Below are positions 1 to 7,036 of a DNA stretch of 35,897 bases, one piece after another (within the stretch, counting starts at the first letter, position 1; each line of letters starts with the position of its first letter). The notes below the pieces were generated by a model that saw nothing but the letters and a program-made list of their open reading frames with translations, had not been told where the DNA came from and made no database searches. Source of the DNA: an uncultured Spirochaetaceae bacterium (lineage in GTDB: Bacteria; Spirochaetota; Spirochaetia; Treponematales; Treponemataceae); NCBI GenBank assembly GCA_902766125.1, contig CACXCG010000057.1:1-35897 (forward strand), written 5' to 3'. The position numbers were made by a program, and so were the translations under genes.

Positions 1-8
1 TCTAACTT

Positions 9-81
9 AGGTCAGTAGCTCAGCTGGTAGAGTCCCGGTCTCCAAAACCGGTTGTCGCGGGTTCGAGTCCTGCCTGGCCTG
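9..81 (+). tRNA. trnW: tRNA-Trp (anticodon CCA)
   Basis: The segment folds into a full cloverleaf. The acceptor stem pairs 9-15 with 74-80 and contains one G-U pair. The anticodon stem pairs 35-39 with 47-51 around a seven-base loop with CCA at 42-44. The T stem pairs 57-61 with 69-73 around a TTCGAGT loop. The discriminator base is G at 81, as expected for tRNA-Trp. The 3' CCA is not encoded and must be added after transcription. The secE start lies only 25 bases downstream, so the tRNA is probably cut from a transcript shared with secE-nusG. This tRNA-Trp/secE/nusG order is common in bacteria. Confidence 0.96.
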
Positions 82-106
82 TACCTTTTGGTTTGAGGAT
101 AAAAAG

Positions 107-283
107 ATGAAGTTTTTTCAGTTTTGTAAAGAATGTGTTGCAGAGCTCCGCAAAGTAGTGTGGCCTTCACGTTCTCATGTTCTTTCCTCAGTAGGAGTCG
201 TTCTCGTTTCAACATTGGTGGCTGCTGCAGTTTTAGGTCTTCTTGACTGGGCATTTACCACTGGTCTTCGCTTTATTTTCTAG
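107..283 (+). CDS. secE: Preprotein translocase subunit SecE
   Basis: The product is 58 residues, the usual size of the short single-span form of SecE. SecE is an essential inner-membrane subunit that clamps the SecY channel. The protein starts MKFFQFCKECVAELRKVVWP. The ELRKVVWPSR stretch is the conserved cytoplasmic amphipathic helix and hinge of SecE. It is followed by one hydrophobic span at about residues 26-47. The start is ATG at 107, preceded by GAGG at 95-98. The gene sits between tRNA-Trp and nusG in its usual place, and its partner secY lies in the same window at 24752. It is short and easily missed by automatic ORF calling. Confidence 0.95.
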   Translation: MKFFQFCKECVAELRKVVWPSRSHVLSSVGVVLVSTLVAAAVLGLLDWAFTTGLRFIF

Positions 284-297
284 AAACGGAGTGTTCC

Positions 298-855
298 ATG
301 GCAAAGAACTGGTACATCCTTCATACGTACACCGGATATGAAGCAAAAATTGAACGCACATTGCACAAACTGCTTGATGCAGGCGATATTGATTCTGCTA
401 TCGTAACCGATGTAAAAGTTCCTACCGAAGAAGTTGTAGAAATTCGTAATGGTAAAAAGCATTCTCGCACCAGCAAGATTCTTCCCGGATACATCATGCT
501 TGAAATGGATTTGCCTCAGCTGGGATGGAAACCTACCTGTTCTGCAATTCGCCGTATTCAGGGTGTAACTGGTTTTGTAGGAACAAATCCTTCTGATCGT
601 CCGCGCCCCATCAGTACAGATGAAGCAAAAAAACTTCTGTTTGCCGCTGGTGAACTTAAGGGTGAGAAATCAGTGCATATTAAACAGAGCTTTGATGTTG
701 GTGATCAGGTTAAAATTACTGACGGACCGCTTGCATCTTACACTGGTACTGTTGAAGAAGTTAACTCAGAACGCAATAAACTGCGCATTAATGTTCAGAT
801 CTTTGGCCGCGAAACACCGGTTGAAGTTGATCTGCTTCAGGTAGAAAAAGTCTAA
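298..855 (+). CDS. nusG: Transcription termination/antitermination factor NusG
   Basis: The product is 185 residues, typical for NusG. It binds RNA polymerase across the beta' clamp, suppresses pausing, and links to Rho or ribosomal protein S10. The N-terminal NGN domain (about 1-115) begins AKNWYILHTYTGYEAKIE and includes the conserved PGYI segment near residue 63. The C-terminal KOW domain (about 130-185) is seen in FDVGDQVKITDGPLASYTG and ends near VEVDLLQVEKV. The start ATG at 298 has ACGGAG upstream. It lies 14 bases after secE and is surely co-transcribed with it. A 150-base folded spacer separates it from rplK. Confidence 0.97.
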   Translation: MAKNWYILHTYTGYEAKIERTLHKLLDAGDIDSAIVTDVKVPTEEVVEIRNGKKHSRTSKILPGYIMLEMDLPQLGWKPTCSAIRRIQGVTGFVGTNPSDRPRPISTDEAKKLLFAAGELKGEKSVHIKQSFDVGDQVKITDGPLASYTGTVEEVNSERNKLRINVQIFGRETPVEVDLLQVEKV

Positions 856-880
856 GTTCTACCATTCTTGTTATTTGATA

Positions 881-910
881 AAAGACAGGCTTTTGCCTGA
901 CTTTATTTTG
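881..910 (+). terminator. Hairpin plus U-tract after nusG (attenuator-like)
   Basis: CAGGC at 886-890 pairs with GCCTG at 895-899 around a TTTT loop. Below an A-A mismatch, AAAG at 881-884 pairs with CTTT at 901-904. A T-rich run (TTTATTTT) follows. This looks like a modest intrinsic terminator between secE-nusG and rplK. It would cut but probably not abolish read-through, since I see no clear promoter before rplK. That role is inferred. Confidence 0.5.
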
Positions 911-1005
911 GGAGAGGTACATGTCCGTTGGACCCCGGTACTTCGCTAGGAAAAGGAAACGCATCTGCAATTACCTTTATCCACACCAACGTAAGGAGAT
1001 ACATT
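910..1005 (+). promoter_or_regulatory. rplK-rplA leader with possible L1-binding hairpin
   Basis: GTAC at 917-920 pairs with GTAC at 938-941, and GTCC at 923-926 pairs with GGAC at 930-933. This gives two short helices separated by an asymmetric internal loop (AT opposite CCCG). Ribosomal protein L1 is known to repress its own rplK-rplA message in many bacteria by binding a short helix/asymmetric loop/helix that mimics its 23S rRNA site. The position just upstream of rplK fits, but that this is the L1 site is inference. The rplK ribosome binding site AAGGAG lies downstream at 993-998. Confidence 0.45.
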
Positions 1006-1440
1006 ATGGCCACAAAGAAGGTTACGGCTGTCATCAAACTGCAGTGCCCTGCAGGAAGCGCGACACCGGCACCGCCAATCGGACCTGCTCTTGGACCTCA
1101 CGGAGTTTCTGCACCTAAGTTCGTACAGGAATTCAATGACCGCACAAAGAGCATGGAAAAGGGACTTATCATCCCTGTTGTCATCACTGTCTATCAGGAC
1201 AAATCGTACACATTTATCCTTAAGACTCCGCCTGCAGCTGTTCTTATCAAGAAAGCAGCCGGAATTCCTAAGGGTGCTGCAAACCCCCTGCGCGACAAAG
1301 TAGGAAAGCTTTCTCAGAAAAGCCTTACTGAAATTGCAACGCAGAAACTTCCCGACCTTAACGCAAACGATGTTGAGGCTGCGAAGAAAATCATCGCCGG
1401 TACTGCACGCAGCATGGGCGTAGAAGTGGAGGCTAACTAA
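1006..1440 (+). CDS. rplK: 50S ribosomal protein L11
   Basis: The product is 144 residues, matching the L11 family. L11 sits at the GTPase-associated centre with L10 and L7/L12 and helps factor binding and the stringent response. The N-terminal domain shows the proline-rich hallmark [14 protein letters not shown]. The C-terminal RNA-binding domain includes the [14 protein letters not shown] segment. I chose ATG at 1006 because AAGGAG at 993-998 precedes it and [13 protein letters not shown] is the family N-terminus; a longer in-frame reading from 928 runs back into the structured leader. Its stop TAA overlaps the rplA ATG (TAATG). Confidence 0.97.
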   Translation: MATKKVTAVIKLQCPAGSATPAPPIGPALGPHGVSAPKFVQEFNDRTKSMEKGLIIPVVITVYQDKSYTFILKTPPAAVLIKKAAGIPKGAANPLRDKVGKLSQKSLTEIATQKLPDLNANDVEAAKKIIAGTARSMGVEVEAN

Positions 1441-2120
1441 TGAAGCACGGAAAGAAATACAATGAAATGCTTAAGAAGTATGACCCTTCCAAAAAGTACG
1501 ATGTTGCTGAAGCTTGCAAACTGGTAAAAGACCTGCACTATGCAAAGTTCGACGAAACTGTTGAACTGTCAATTTCTCTTAAACTGGGAAAGAACCAGAC
1601 TGTACGCGATACACTCGTGTTCCCCCATCAGTTTACCGGTGAAAAACGTGTTCTGGTATTCTGTAAGGAAGAACGCGTAAAGGAAGCTCTTGACGCTGGT
1701 GCTACATACGCTGGTGCTGCTGAATACATCGAAAAGGTAAAGGGCGGCTGGACAGAATTTGATGTTGCAGTTGCTACTCCCGACATGATGAAAGACGTAG
1801 GCCGCTTAGGTATGGTTCTGGGACGCAAAGGTCTTATGCCTAACCCCAAGACAGGTACTGTTACTCCTGATATCGCAAATGCAGTTGCAGAACTCAAGAA
1901 GGGACGCACTGAATTCCGCGCTGACAAGGGTGGCGTTATTCACATTCCCGTCGGAAAAGTTTCTATGTCAGAAAATGATACCGTTGAAAACATCAACGCA
2001 TTCCTGACTGAACTGAACCGCAAGAAGCCGATTGATGCAAAAGCTGGATTTATCCGCTCTGTATCAGTAAGCTCAACCATGGGCCCCGGCATCTGGATTG
2101 ATTACAAGGAGGAAGCATAA
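1440..2120 (+). CDS. rplA: 50S ribosomal protein L1
   Basis: The product is 226 residues, normal for L1. L1 forms the mobile stalk that guides deacylated tRNA out of the E site and often represses its own operon. The N-terminal part carries FDETVELSISLKLG. The inserted domain II carries the GRLGMVLGRKGLMPNPKTGT motif, which is near-invariant in L1. ATG at 1440 overlaps the rplK stop, and the gene's TAA overlaps the rplJ ATG at 2120, so rplK-rplA-rplJ should be translationally coupled. Confidence 0.97.
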   Translation: MKHGKKYNEMLKKYDPSKKYDVAEACKLVKDLHYAKFDETVELSISLKLGKNQTVRDTLVFPHQFTGEKRVLVFCKEERVKEALDAGATYAGAAEYIEKVKGGWTEFDVAVATPDMMKDVGRLGMVLGRKGLMPNPKTGTVTPDIANAVAELKKGRTEFRADKGGVIHIPVGKVSMSENDTVENINAFLTELNRKKPIDAKAGFIRSVSVSSTMGPGIWIDYKEEA

Positions 2121-2638
2121 TGGCAGTCGTTGCAAAAAAGCTTCAGCCCGCTAAGACAGCAGCTATCGAAGAAGCCAAGAAAATTCTTGGTGAATATGCA
2201 AACTATGTGTTTGTGGATTATCGTGGATTGACAGTAGAGCAGATTACAAAACTTCGTGATCAGCTCCGCGAAAAGGGTTCACAGCTCAAGGTATTCAAGA
2301 ACAACTTTGCACGTGTTGCATTTGAAGAAATGCAGAACACTCAGGTTGCAGAATATCTTTCTGGACCTACCGCAATCGCAATGATTAAAGAGGATGCTAA
2401 CGAATCTGCAAAGGTTCTGTTCGACTTCATCAAAGATGCTCCTACACTCGCAGTAAAGGGTGCATGGGTTGACGGTGAACTGTATGATCAGGCTAAGATT
2501 GAAGCACTCTCTAAGCTGCCTGGAAAGAAACAGCTTATCGCTATGCTTATGTCTGCAATCAACGGACCTGCACGCAAACTTGCTGGTACCTTGCAGGCTT
2601 ACGTCGAAAAGCTGGAAAAGGAAGGTGCAAGCGCTTAA
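2120..2638 (+). CDS. rplJ: 50S ribosomal protein L10
   Basis: The product is 172 residues, typical for L10. L10 anchors the L7/L12 dimers to the ribosome stalk base through its C-terminal helix. Family features are the VFVDYRGLTVEQITKLRDQL segment near residue 30, followed by KVFKNNFARVA, and a C-terminal helix ending in YVEKLEKEG. The gene overlaps rplA at the TAATG junction, so no separate L10 leader lies in front of rplJ. The sizeable structured gap is instead between rplJ and rplL. Confidence 0.96.
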   Translation: MAVVAKKLQPAKTAAIEEAKKILGEYANYVFVDYRGLTVEQITKLRDQLREKGSQLKVFKNNFARVAFEEMQNTQVAEYLSGPTAIAMIKEDANESAKVLFDFIKDAPTLAVKGAWVDGELYDQAKIEALSKLPGKKQLIAMLMSAINGPARKLAGTLQAYVEKLEKEGASA

Positions 2639-2793
2639 GCTTGTGTCTTGAACAATGTACACAAACCTGTGGTTAGGCTTCGATGTGCTGATTACTATCC
2701 ACAGATAACATGGATGCGGGTTTCGGAAAACGGTATGTTTTTTGCCGCACCAAATAAAACGCCATTCAAAGATAATGGCAGGAGAAGACAATT
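2639..2793 (+). promoter_or_regulatory. Folded rplJ-rplL spacer
   Basis: This 155-base gap has no gene but several pairings. AAACC at 2663-2667 can pair with GGTTT at 2719-2723, enclosing TGTGG 2668-2672 with CCACA 2699-2703. TGCGG at 2715-2719 pairs with CCGCA, enclosing AAAAC/GTTTT, and competes with the first fold. GCCATT pairs with AATGGC just upstream of the rplL ribosome binding site. Likely jobs are message stability or raised rplL translation, because ribosomes need several L7/L12 copies per L10. Function is inferred. Confidence 0.4.
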
Positions 2794-3171
2794 ATGGCAC
2801 TTTCAAATGATGAAATTCTTGAAGCAATCGCTAACATGACCGTTCAGCAGGCTGCTGACCTGGTAAAAGCTATGGAGGAGAAATTCGGCGTTTCTGCTGC
2901 TGCTCCTGTAGCTGTTGCTGCTGCACCTGGCGCTGCTGGTGGAGCTGCTGAAGAGCAGACAGAGTTCACTGTATCTCTGGACAAGGTTGCTGCAGATAAG
3001 AAAATTGCAGTTATCAAGGCTGTTCGCACTATCACTGGTCTTGGTCTTGCAGAAGCAAAAGCTCTGGTTGAAGGCGCACCGAAAGTACTCAAAGAAGGTG
3101 TTTCTAAGGCTGATGCTGACAAGATCATCGAAGATATCAAGGCTGCTGGTGGAGAAGCAAGCAAAAAATAA
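2794..3171 (+). CDS. rplL: 50S ribosomal protein L7/L12
   Basis: The product is 125 residues, the usual length. L7/L12 is the multi-copy flexible stalk that recruits and activates elongation-factor GTPases. The N-terminal dimerisation region covers about residues 1-35. An Ala/Gly-rich hinge follows at about 36-52. The C-terminal factor-binding domain shows [20 protein letters not shown] and ends GGEASKK. The start ATG at 2794 follows AGGAGAAGAC. The last codons and stop fall inside the left arm of a strong hairpin (3159-3191), so ribosomes finishing rplL would unfold the attenuator. Confidence 0.97.
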   Translation: MALSNDEILEAIANMTVQQAADLVKAMEEKFGVSAAAPVAVAAAPGAAGGAAEEQTEFTVSLDKVAADKKIAVIKAVRTITGLGLAEAKALVEGAPKVLKEGVSKADADKIIEDIKAAGGEASKK

Positions 3172-3191
3172 GCGAAGCTTATTTTTTGCTT
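3159..3191 (+). terminator. 15-bp hairpin overlapping the rplL stop
   Basis: Positions 3159-3173 pair perfectly with 3177-3191 around a GAA triloop. The tip is the seven-base sequence GCGAAGC, known to form an exceptionally stable mini-hairpin in DNA. The 3' arm contains six T residues. The rplL stop (3169-3171) lies in the left arm. A partial terminator or processing site between rplL and rpoB is well known in E. coli, where it lowers rpoBC output relative to the ribosomal protein genes; the same role is inferred here. Confidence 0.65.
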
Positions 3192-3193
3192 AA

Positions 3194-3220
3194 CCGCAAC
3201 TCAACGAAGTTGAGTTGCGG
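3194..3220 (+). terminator. Second perfect hairpin in rplL-rpoB gap
   Basis: CCGCAACTCAAC at 3194-3205 pairs perfectly over 12 bp with 3209-3220, again around a GAA triloop. It starts two bases after the first hairpin ends. A weaker pairing (ACTC 3222-3225 with GAGT 3237-3240) leads into a TTTTATT run at 3240-3246. Together they make a tandem attenuator or an RNase processing structure. Which of the two cannot be decided from sequence. Confidence 0.55.
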
Positions 3221-3246
3221 CACTCGCTTAGCGTTAGAGTTTTATT

Positions 3247-3481
3247 AAACTATCTGAAACCTCAGTTGTACGACTGGGGTTTTAGTCGTCAAAAGAGCAG
3301 GGGGTGATGCAGGCCTGTTTTTTGACGCAAAATAAAATGCTGCGTCCCGGAAATGAGACTGCCGGTAACGGCTACGGTTCTCGTGCTGAGCAAAGGTTTT
3401 GCTTGTAGCGGTGCCGTGTGACCGAGGTTTCTGCATGATGCTGTACACAGACAGCAGCGTGCGCCATCGCTAGGGGTAACG
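3247..3481 (+). promoter_or_regulatory. Structured rpoB leader with alternative hairpins
   Basis: No gene is present. Hairpin A pairs 3257-3266 with 3273-3282 (loop of six) and runs into T residues. Hairpin B pairs 3270-3275 (ACGACT) with 3284-3289 (AGTCGT) and cannot coexist with A. Hairpin C pairs 3287-3296 with 3318-3327 plus an inner CAGG/CCTG helix, and overlaps B. Further on, GCCG-GTAA-CGGC is a perfect helix with a GNRA-type loop inside a GAGA/TCTC helix. AGCAAA/TTTGCT and GCTGT/ACAGC hairpins follow, close to the rpoB start. The mutually exclusive folds suggest a regulatory RNA; no known leader family is recognised. Confidence 0.5.
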
Positions 3482-6400
3482 ATGTACGCAAAGACAAAAA
3501 AAATCGAGCGTCAGTATTTCGGCAAAGAAATTAAAGATTTCATGGAACTGCCGAACCTGATCGACATCCAGCTTTCATCTTACGAAAGCTTCATTCAGAA
3601 AGAGCGACTTGAAAACAAACAGCCGCTTCTTAACCAGGGCCTGCAGGAAGTATTCACTTCTACCTTCCCGATTGAAAGTCCTAACGGCGACATGACGCTG
3701 GAATATGAGTTCTACGAACTTGACGAAGAGAACATCAAATTCAGCGAACTGGACTGCAAGAAAAAAGGACTTACCTATGCCGTACCGCTTAAGGCACGCA
3801 TCAATCTGATTTTCAAAGAGCAGGGCGCAATCCTTCAGAAAGACATTTACATGGGCGACATTCCGCTTATGACCGACCGTGGTACCTTTATCATTAACGG
3901 TGCAGAACGCGTTGTCGTAAGCCAGATTCACCGTTCGCCTGGCGTTATTTTCTGCCACGATAAGGGTGTATATTCAAGCCGCATCATTCCGTACCGCGGA
4001 TCATGGCTCGAGTTTGAAATTGACCAGAAAAAAGATCTTATCTTTGCAAAGATAGACCGCAAGAAGAAAATCTTAGGCACCATTTTCCTGCGTGCACTGG
4101 GATACTCTACCCGCGAAGAAATTATCAACTGCTTCTACAAAACCGAAAAAGCAACGGTTTCTGCAGCAGCAACAAAGCGTGATGATCTTGTTAACAAAGT
4201 ACTTGCAGAAGGAGTCTATGTAACAGACAAAGATTCCGGCGAACAGAAAAAACTGTTCCGTGCAGGTGACAAACTGCATCCGCATGACATTGATGACTTG
4301 ATTGCAAACGGTGTAAAAGAAATTACCGTCATCAAGTTCAATACAAAGAAAAAGCCCGACAGCAAAGACGAAATCAACGAGTCACTTGACAGCGAAATGA
4401 TCGTCAACTGTTTCGAGCGCGAAGAAATTCTTTTCTCTAAAGACGGAATTGAAAATCCTGATGAACCCACCAAGGAAGACTGTCTTGCAAAAGTATATTC
4501 TGTACTTATGCCTGGCGAGCCTATCACTGTGGAAACAGCAGAAAAAGATTTGACTTCTATGTTCTTCAGCCAGCGCCGCTATGACTTGGGTCGTGTTGGT
4601 CGCTACAAGCTGAACAAAAAATTCGGTTATTCCGATGACGTTGAAGACCTGACTCTTATCAAAGACGATATCATCAACACCATGCGCCACTTGATTGAAG
4701 TGTACATTGGTGATGAACCCCTTGATGATATTGACCACCTTGGTAACCGCCGCGTCCGCTCAGTCGGAGAACTTCTTACTAACGAATTTAACAAAGCGTT
4801 TGCCCGCATGGAACGCATTGCAAAAGATCGCATGAACCTTAAGGAAACAGAAACTCTTAAGCCGCAGGATCTTATTTCAATCAAACCGATTGTTGCCTGT
4901 GTCAAAGAGTTCTTTGGTTCGTCACAGCTGTCACAGTTCATGGATCAGTGTAACCCGCTTGCAGAACTGACACACAAACGCCGTCTGTCTGCTTTGGGTT
5001 CTGGTGGTCTGTCACGTGACCGCGCAGGTTTCGAAGTTCGTGACGTTCACTACACACACTATGGACGCATGTGTCCTATCGAAACTCCTGAAGGTCCGAA
5101 CATCGGTCTTATTGTTTCGCTTGCTATCTTTACCCGCGTAAACGAATACGGATTCCTTGAAGAGCCGTACCGCAAAGTGGTTAACGGAAAGGCAACTGGT
5201 GATGTTGATTACCTTGCTGCAATGGATGAAGACAAATACTTCATCGGTCAGGTAACCGAAGGAATGAAATCTGACGGTTCATTCCCCACTGATCTGGTTT
5301 CTTGCCGTCACCGCGGAGACTATTCAAGCCGTTCTGCAAAAGACATTCAGTACATGGATGTGTCACCGCGTCAGGTTATTTCGGTTTCTGCTTCTCTTGT
5401 TCCGTTCCTGGAGCATGACGATGCTAACCGTGCATTGATGGGTTGTAACATGCAGCGTCAGGCAGTTCCGCTTTTATTCCCCGAGCCTCCTCATGTTGGT
5501 ACCGGTATGGAACAGAAGACCGCTTACGATTCTGGTGTTCTGGTTAAGGCAAAACGCGACGGTGAAGTTATCTGGGTTGAAAGTGACCTGATTAAGATTA
5601 AGCCGAAAGGAAAGCCGAACGAGATTGATGAATATCCGCTTTTGAAATATCAGCGCACCAACAGCGACACCTGTAACCACCAGCGCCCCACCGTTCAGGT
5701 TGGCGAAAAGGTTTCTAAGGGTGATGTTATTGCTGACGGTCCCGCAACTTTCAACGGCGAACTTTCTCTGGGACGCAATATTCTGGTTGGATTTGTTCCG
5801 TGGAACGGATACAACTATGAGGATGCTGTTCTTATCAGTCAGCGTGTTCTCAAAGAAGATATGTACACATCAGTTCATATCCATGAGTTCCAGACAGAAA
5901 TCCGCGAGACAAAACTTGGTCCCGAAAAGATTACCCGCGATGTTCCCAATACATCAGAAAAAGCACTGGATAATCTTGACGCAGAAGGTATTGTCCGCAT
6001 TGGTGCAAAAGTTCGTTCCGGCGATATTCTGGTTGGAAAAGTTACCCCTAAGAGCGAAACAGAAACAACTCCTGAGTTCAAACTGCTTAATTCAATCTTC
6101 GGTGAAAAAGCAAAAGAAGTCCGCGATACCTCTCTGCATGTTCCGCACGGAGTTCAGGGTATTGTCATTGACATTCAGCGTCTGAAGCGCACAGAAGGCG
6201 ATGACCTTAACCCAGGTGTAGATGAAGTTGTAAAAGTTCTTATTGCAGACAAGCGTAAGCTGTGTGAAGGCGACAAGATGGCAGGTCGTCACGGTAACAA
6301 GGGTGTTGTTGCACGCATCCTTCCGATTGAAGACATGCCGTACCTGGAAGATGGTACTCCTCTTGATGTTTGTCTTAACCCGCTTGGTGTTCCGTCTCGT

Positions 6401-7036
6401 ATGAACATCGGACAGATTATGGAAAGCGAACTGGGTATGGCAGGACGCGTGCTGAACGAGTACTACAACTCTCCGGCATTCCAGACACCCAGTCAGGAAC
6501 AGATTGCAGAAAAGCTCAAGAAAGCTGGTTTGAGCCCCGACTGTAAACAGATTGTACATGACGGCTTTACCGGTGAACCTTTTGTCAATCCGATCTTCGT
6601 TGGTGTAATTTACTTTATGAAACTGCATCACCTGGTTGATGACAAAATGCACGCTCGTTCAACTGGTCCCTATTCTCTGGTTACGCAGCAGCCTCTGGGT
6701 GGTAAAGCTCAGTTTGGTGGTCAGCGTCTTGGAGAAATGGAAGTTTGGGCACTTGAAGCATACGGTGCTGCAAACACACTGCAGGAAATGATGACCATTA
6801 AGTCTGATGATATGAATGGCCGTTCAGAAGTGTACAAGTCTATCGTTAAGGGTGATCCTACTGCACCGATTGGTGTTCCGGAATCATTCAACGTTCTGGT
6901 ACAGGAACTGCGTGGTCTGGCACTTGACTTTACTATCTACGATGACAAGGGTAAACAGATTGCCCTTACCGAACGTGACCGCGAACTGATTAAGGAAAGT
7001 GGTTCCGGCTTCAAGAAGGAGGACGAAAATGCGTGA
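3482..7036 (+). CDS. rpoB: DNA-directed RNA polymerase subunit beta
   Basis: The product is 1184 residues, a normal spirochaete beta subunit. With beta' it forms the catalytic cleft of RNA polymerase. The rifampicin-binding region is clear: [20 protein letters not shown], then [20 protein letters not shown] and [14 protein letters not shown]. The position equal to E. coli 531 is serine (residue 503, codon 4988-4990). Further landmarks are [14 protein letters not shown] and a C-terminal [20 protein letters not shown] near the beta-beta' contact. The start ATG at 3482 follows GGGGTAACG. The last eight bases overlap rpoC. A 310-base leader with attenuator hairpins lies upstream. Confidence 0.98.
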   Translation: MYAKTKKIERQYFGKEIKDFMELPNLIDIQLSSYESFIQKERLENKQPLLNQGLQEVFTSTFPIESPNGDMTLEYEFYELDEENIKFSELDCKKKGLTYAVPLKARINLIFKEQGAILQKDIYMGDIPLMTDRGTFIINGAERVVVSQIHRSPGVIFCHDKGVYSSRIIPYRGSWLEFEIDQKKDLIFAKIDRKKKILGTIFLRALGYSTREEIINCFYKTEKATVSAAATKRDDLVNKVLAEGVYVTDKDSGEQKKLFRAGDKLHPHDIDDLIANGVKEITVIKFNTKKKPDSKDEINESLDSEMIVNCFEREEILFSKDGIENPDEPTKEDCLAKVYSVLMPGEPITVETAEKDLTSMFFSQRRYDLGRVGRYKLNKKFGYSDDVEDLTLIKDDIINTMRHLIEVYIGDEPLDDIDHLGNRRVRSVGELLTNEFNKAFARMERIAKDRMNLKETETLKPQDLISIKPIVACVKEFFGSSQLSQFMDQCNPLAELTHKRRLSALGSGGLSRDRAGFEVRDVHYTHYGRMCPIETPEGPNIGLIVSLAIFTRVNEYGFLEEPYRKVVNGKATGDVDYLAAMDEDKYFIGQVTEGMKSDGSFPTDLVSCRHRGDYSSRSAKDIQYMDVSPRQVISVSASLVPFLEHDDANRALMGCNMQRQAVPLLFPEPPHVGTGMEQKTAYDSGVLVKAKRDGEVIWVESDLIKIKPKGKPNEIDEYPLLKYQRTNSDTCNHQRPTVQVGEKVSKGDVIADGPATFNGELSLGRNILVGFVPWNGYNYEDAVLISQRVLKEDMYTSVHIHEFQTEIRETKLGPEKITRDVPNTSEKALDNLDAEGIVRIGAKVRSGDILVGKVTPKSETETTPEFKLLNSIFGEKAKEVRDTSLHVPHGVQGIVIDIQRLKRTEGDDLNPGVDEVVKVLIADKRKLCEGDKMAGRHGNKGVVARILPIEDMPYLEDGTPLDVCLNPLGVPSRMNIGQIMESELGMAGRVLNEYYNSPAFQTPSQEQIAEKLKKAGLSPDCKQIVHDGFTGEPFVNPIFVGVIYFMKLHHLVDDKMHARSTGPYSLVTQQPLGGKAQFGGQRLGEMEVWALEAYGAANTLQEMMTIKSDDMNGRSEVYKSIVKGDPTAPIGVPESFNVLVQELRGLALDFTIYDDKGKQIALTERDRELIKESGSGFKKEDENA

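Noticed and set aside
928..1005. N-terminal extension of rplK
   Set aside because: It runs through the structured leader; the ribosome binding site and family N-terminus support ATG at 1006.
921..1118. Open frame with an apparent ribosome binding site ahead of rplK
   Set aside because: It overlaps the rplK start in another frame, its composition follows rplK, and the upstream part is explained by leader hairpins. A short regulatory upstream peptide is possible but unsupported.
2279..2791. Long minus-strand open frame opposite rplJ and the rplJ-rplL gap
   Set aside because: Cysteine-rich, without family resemblance or ribosome binding site; it is the shadow of rplJ.
3245..3448. Minus-strand open frame in the rpoB leader
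   Set aside because: Short, no recognisable protein features; the region is better explained by paired RNA segments on the plus strand.
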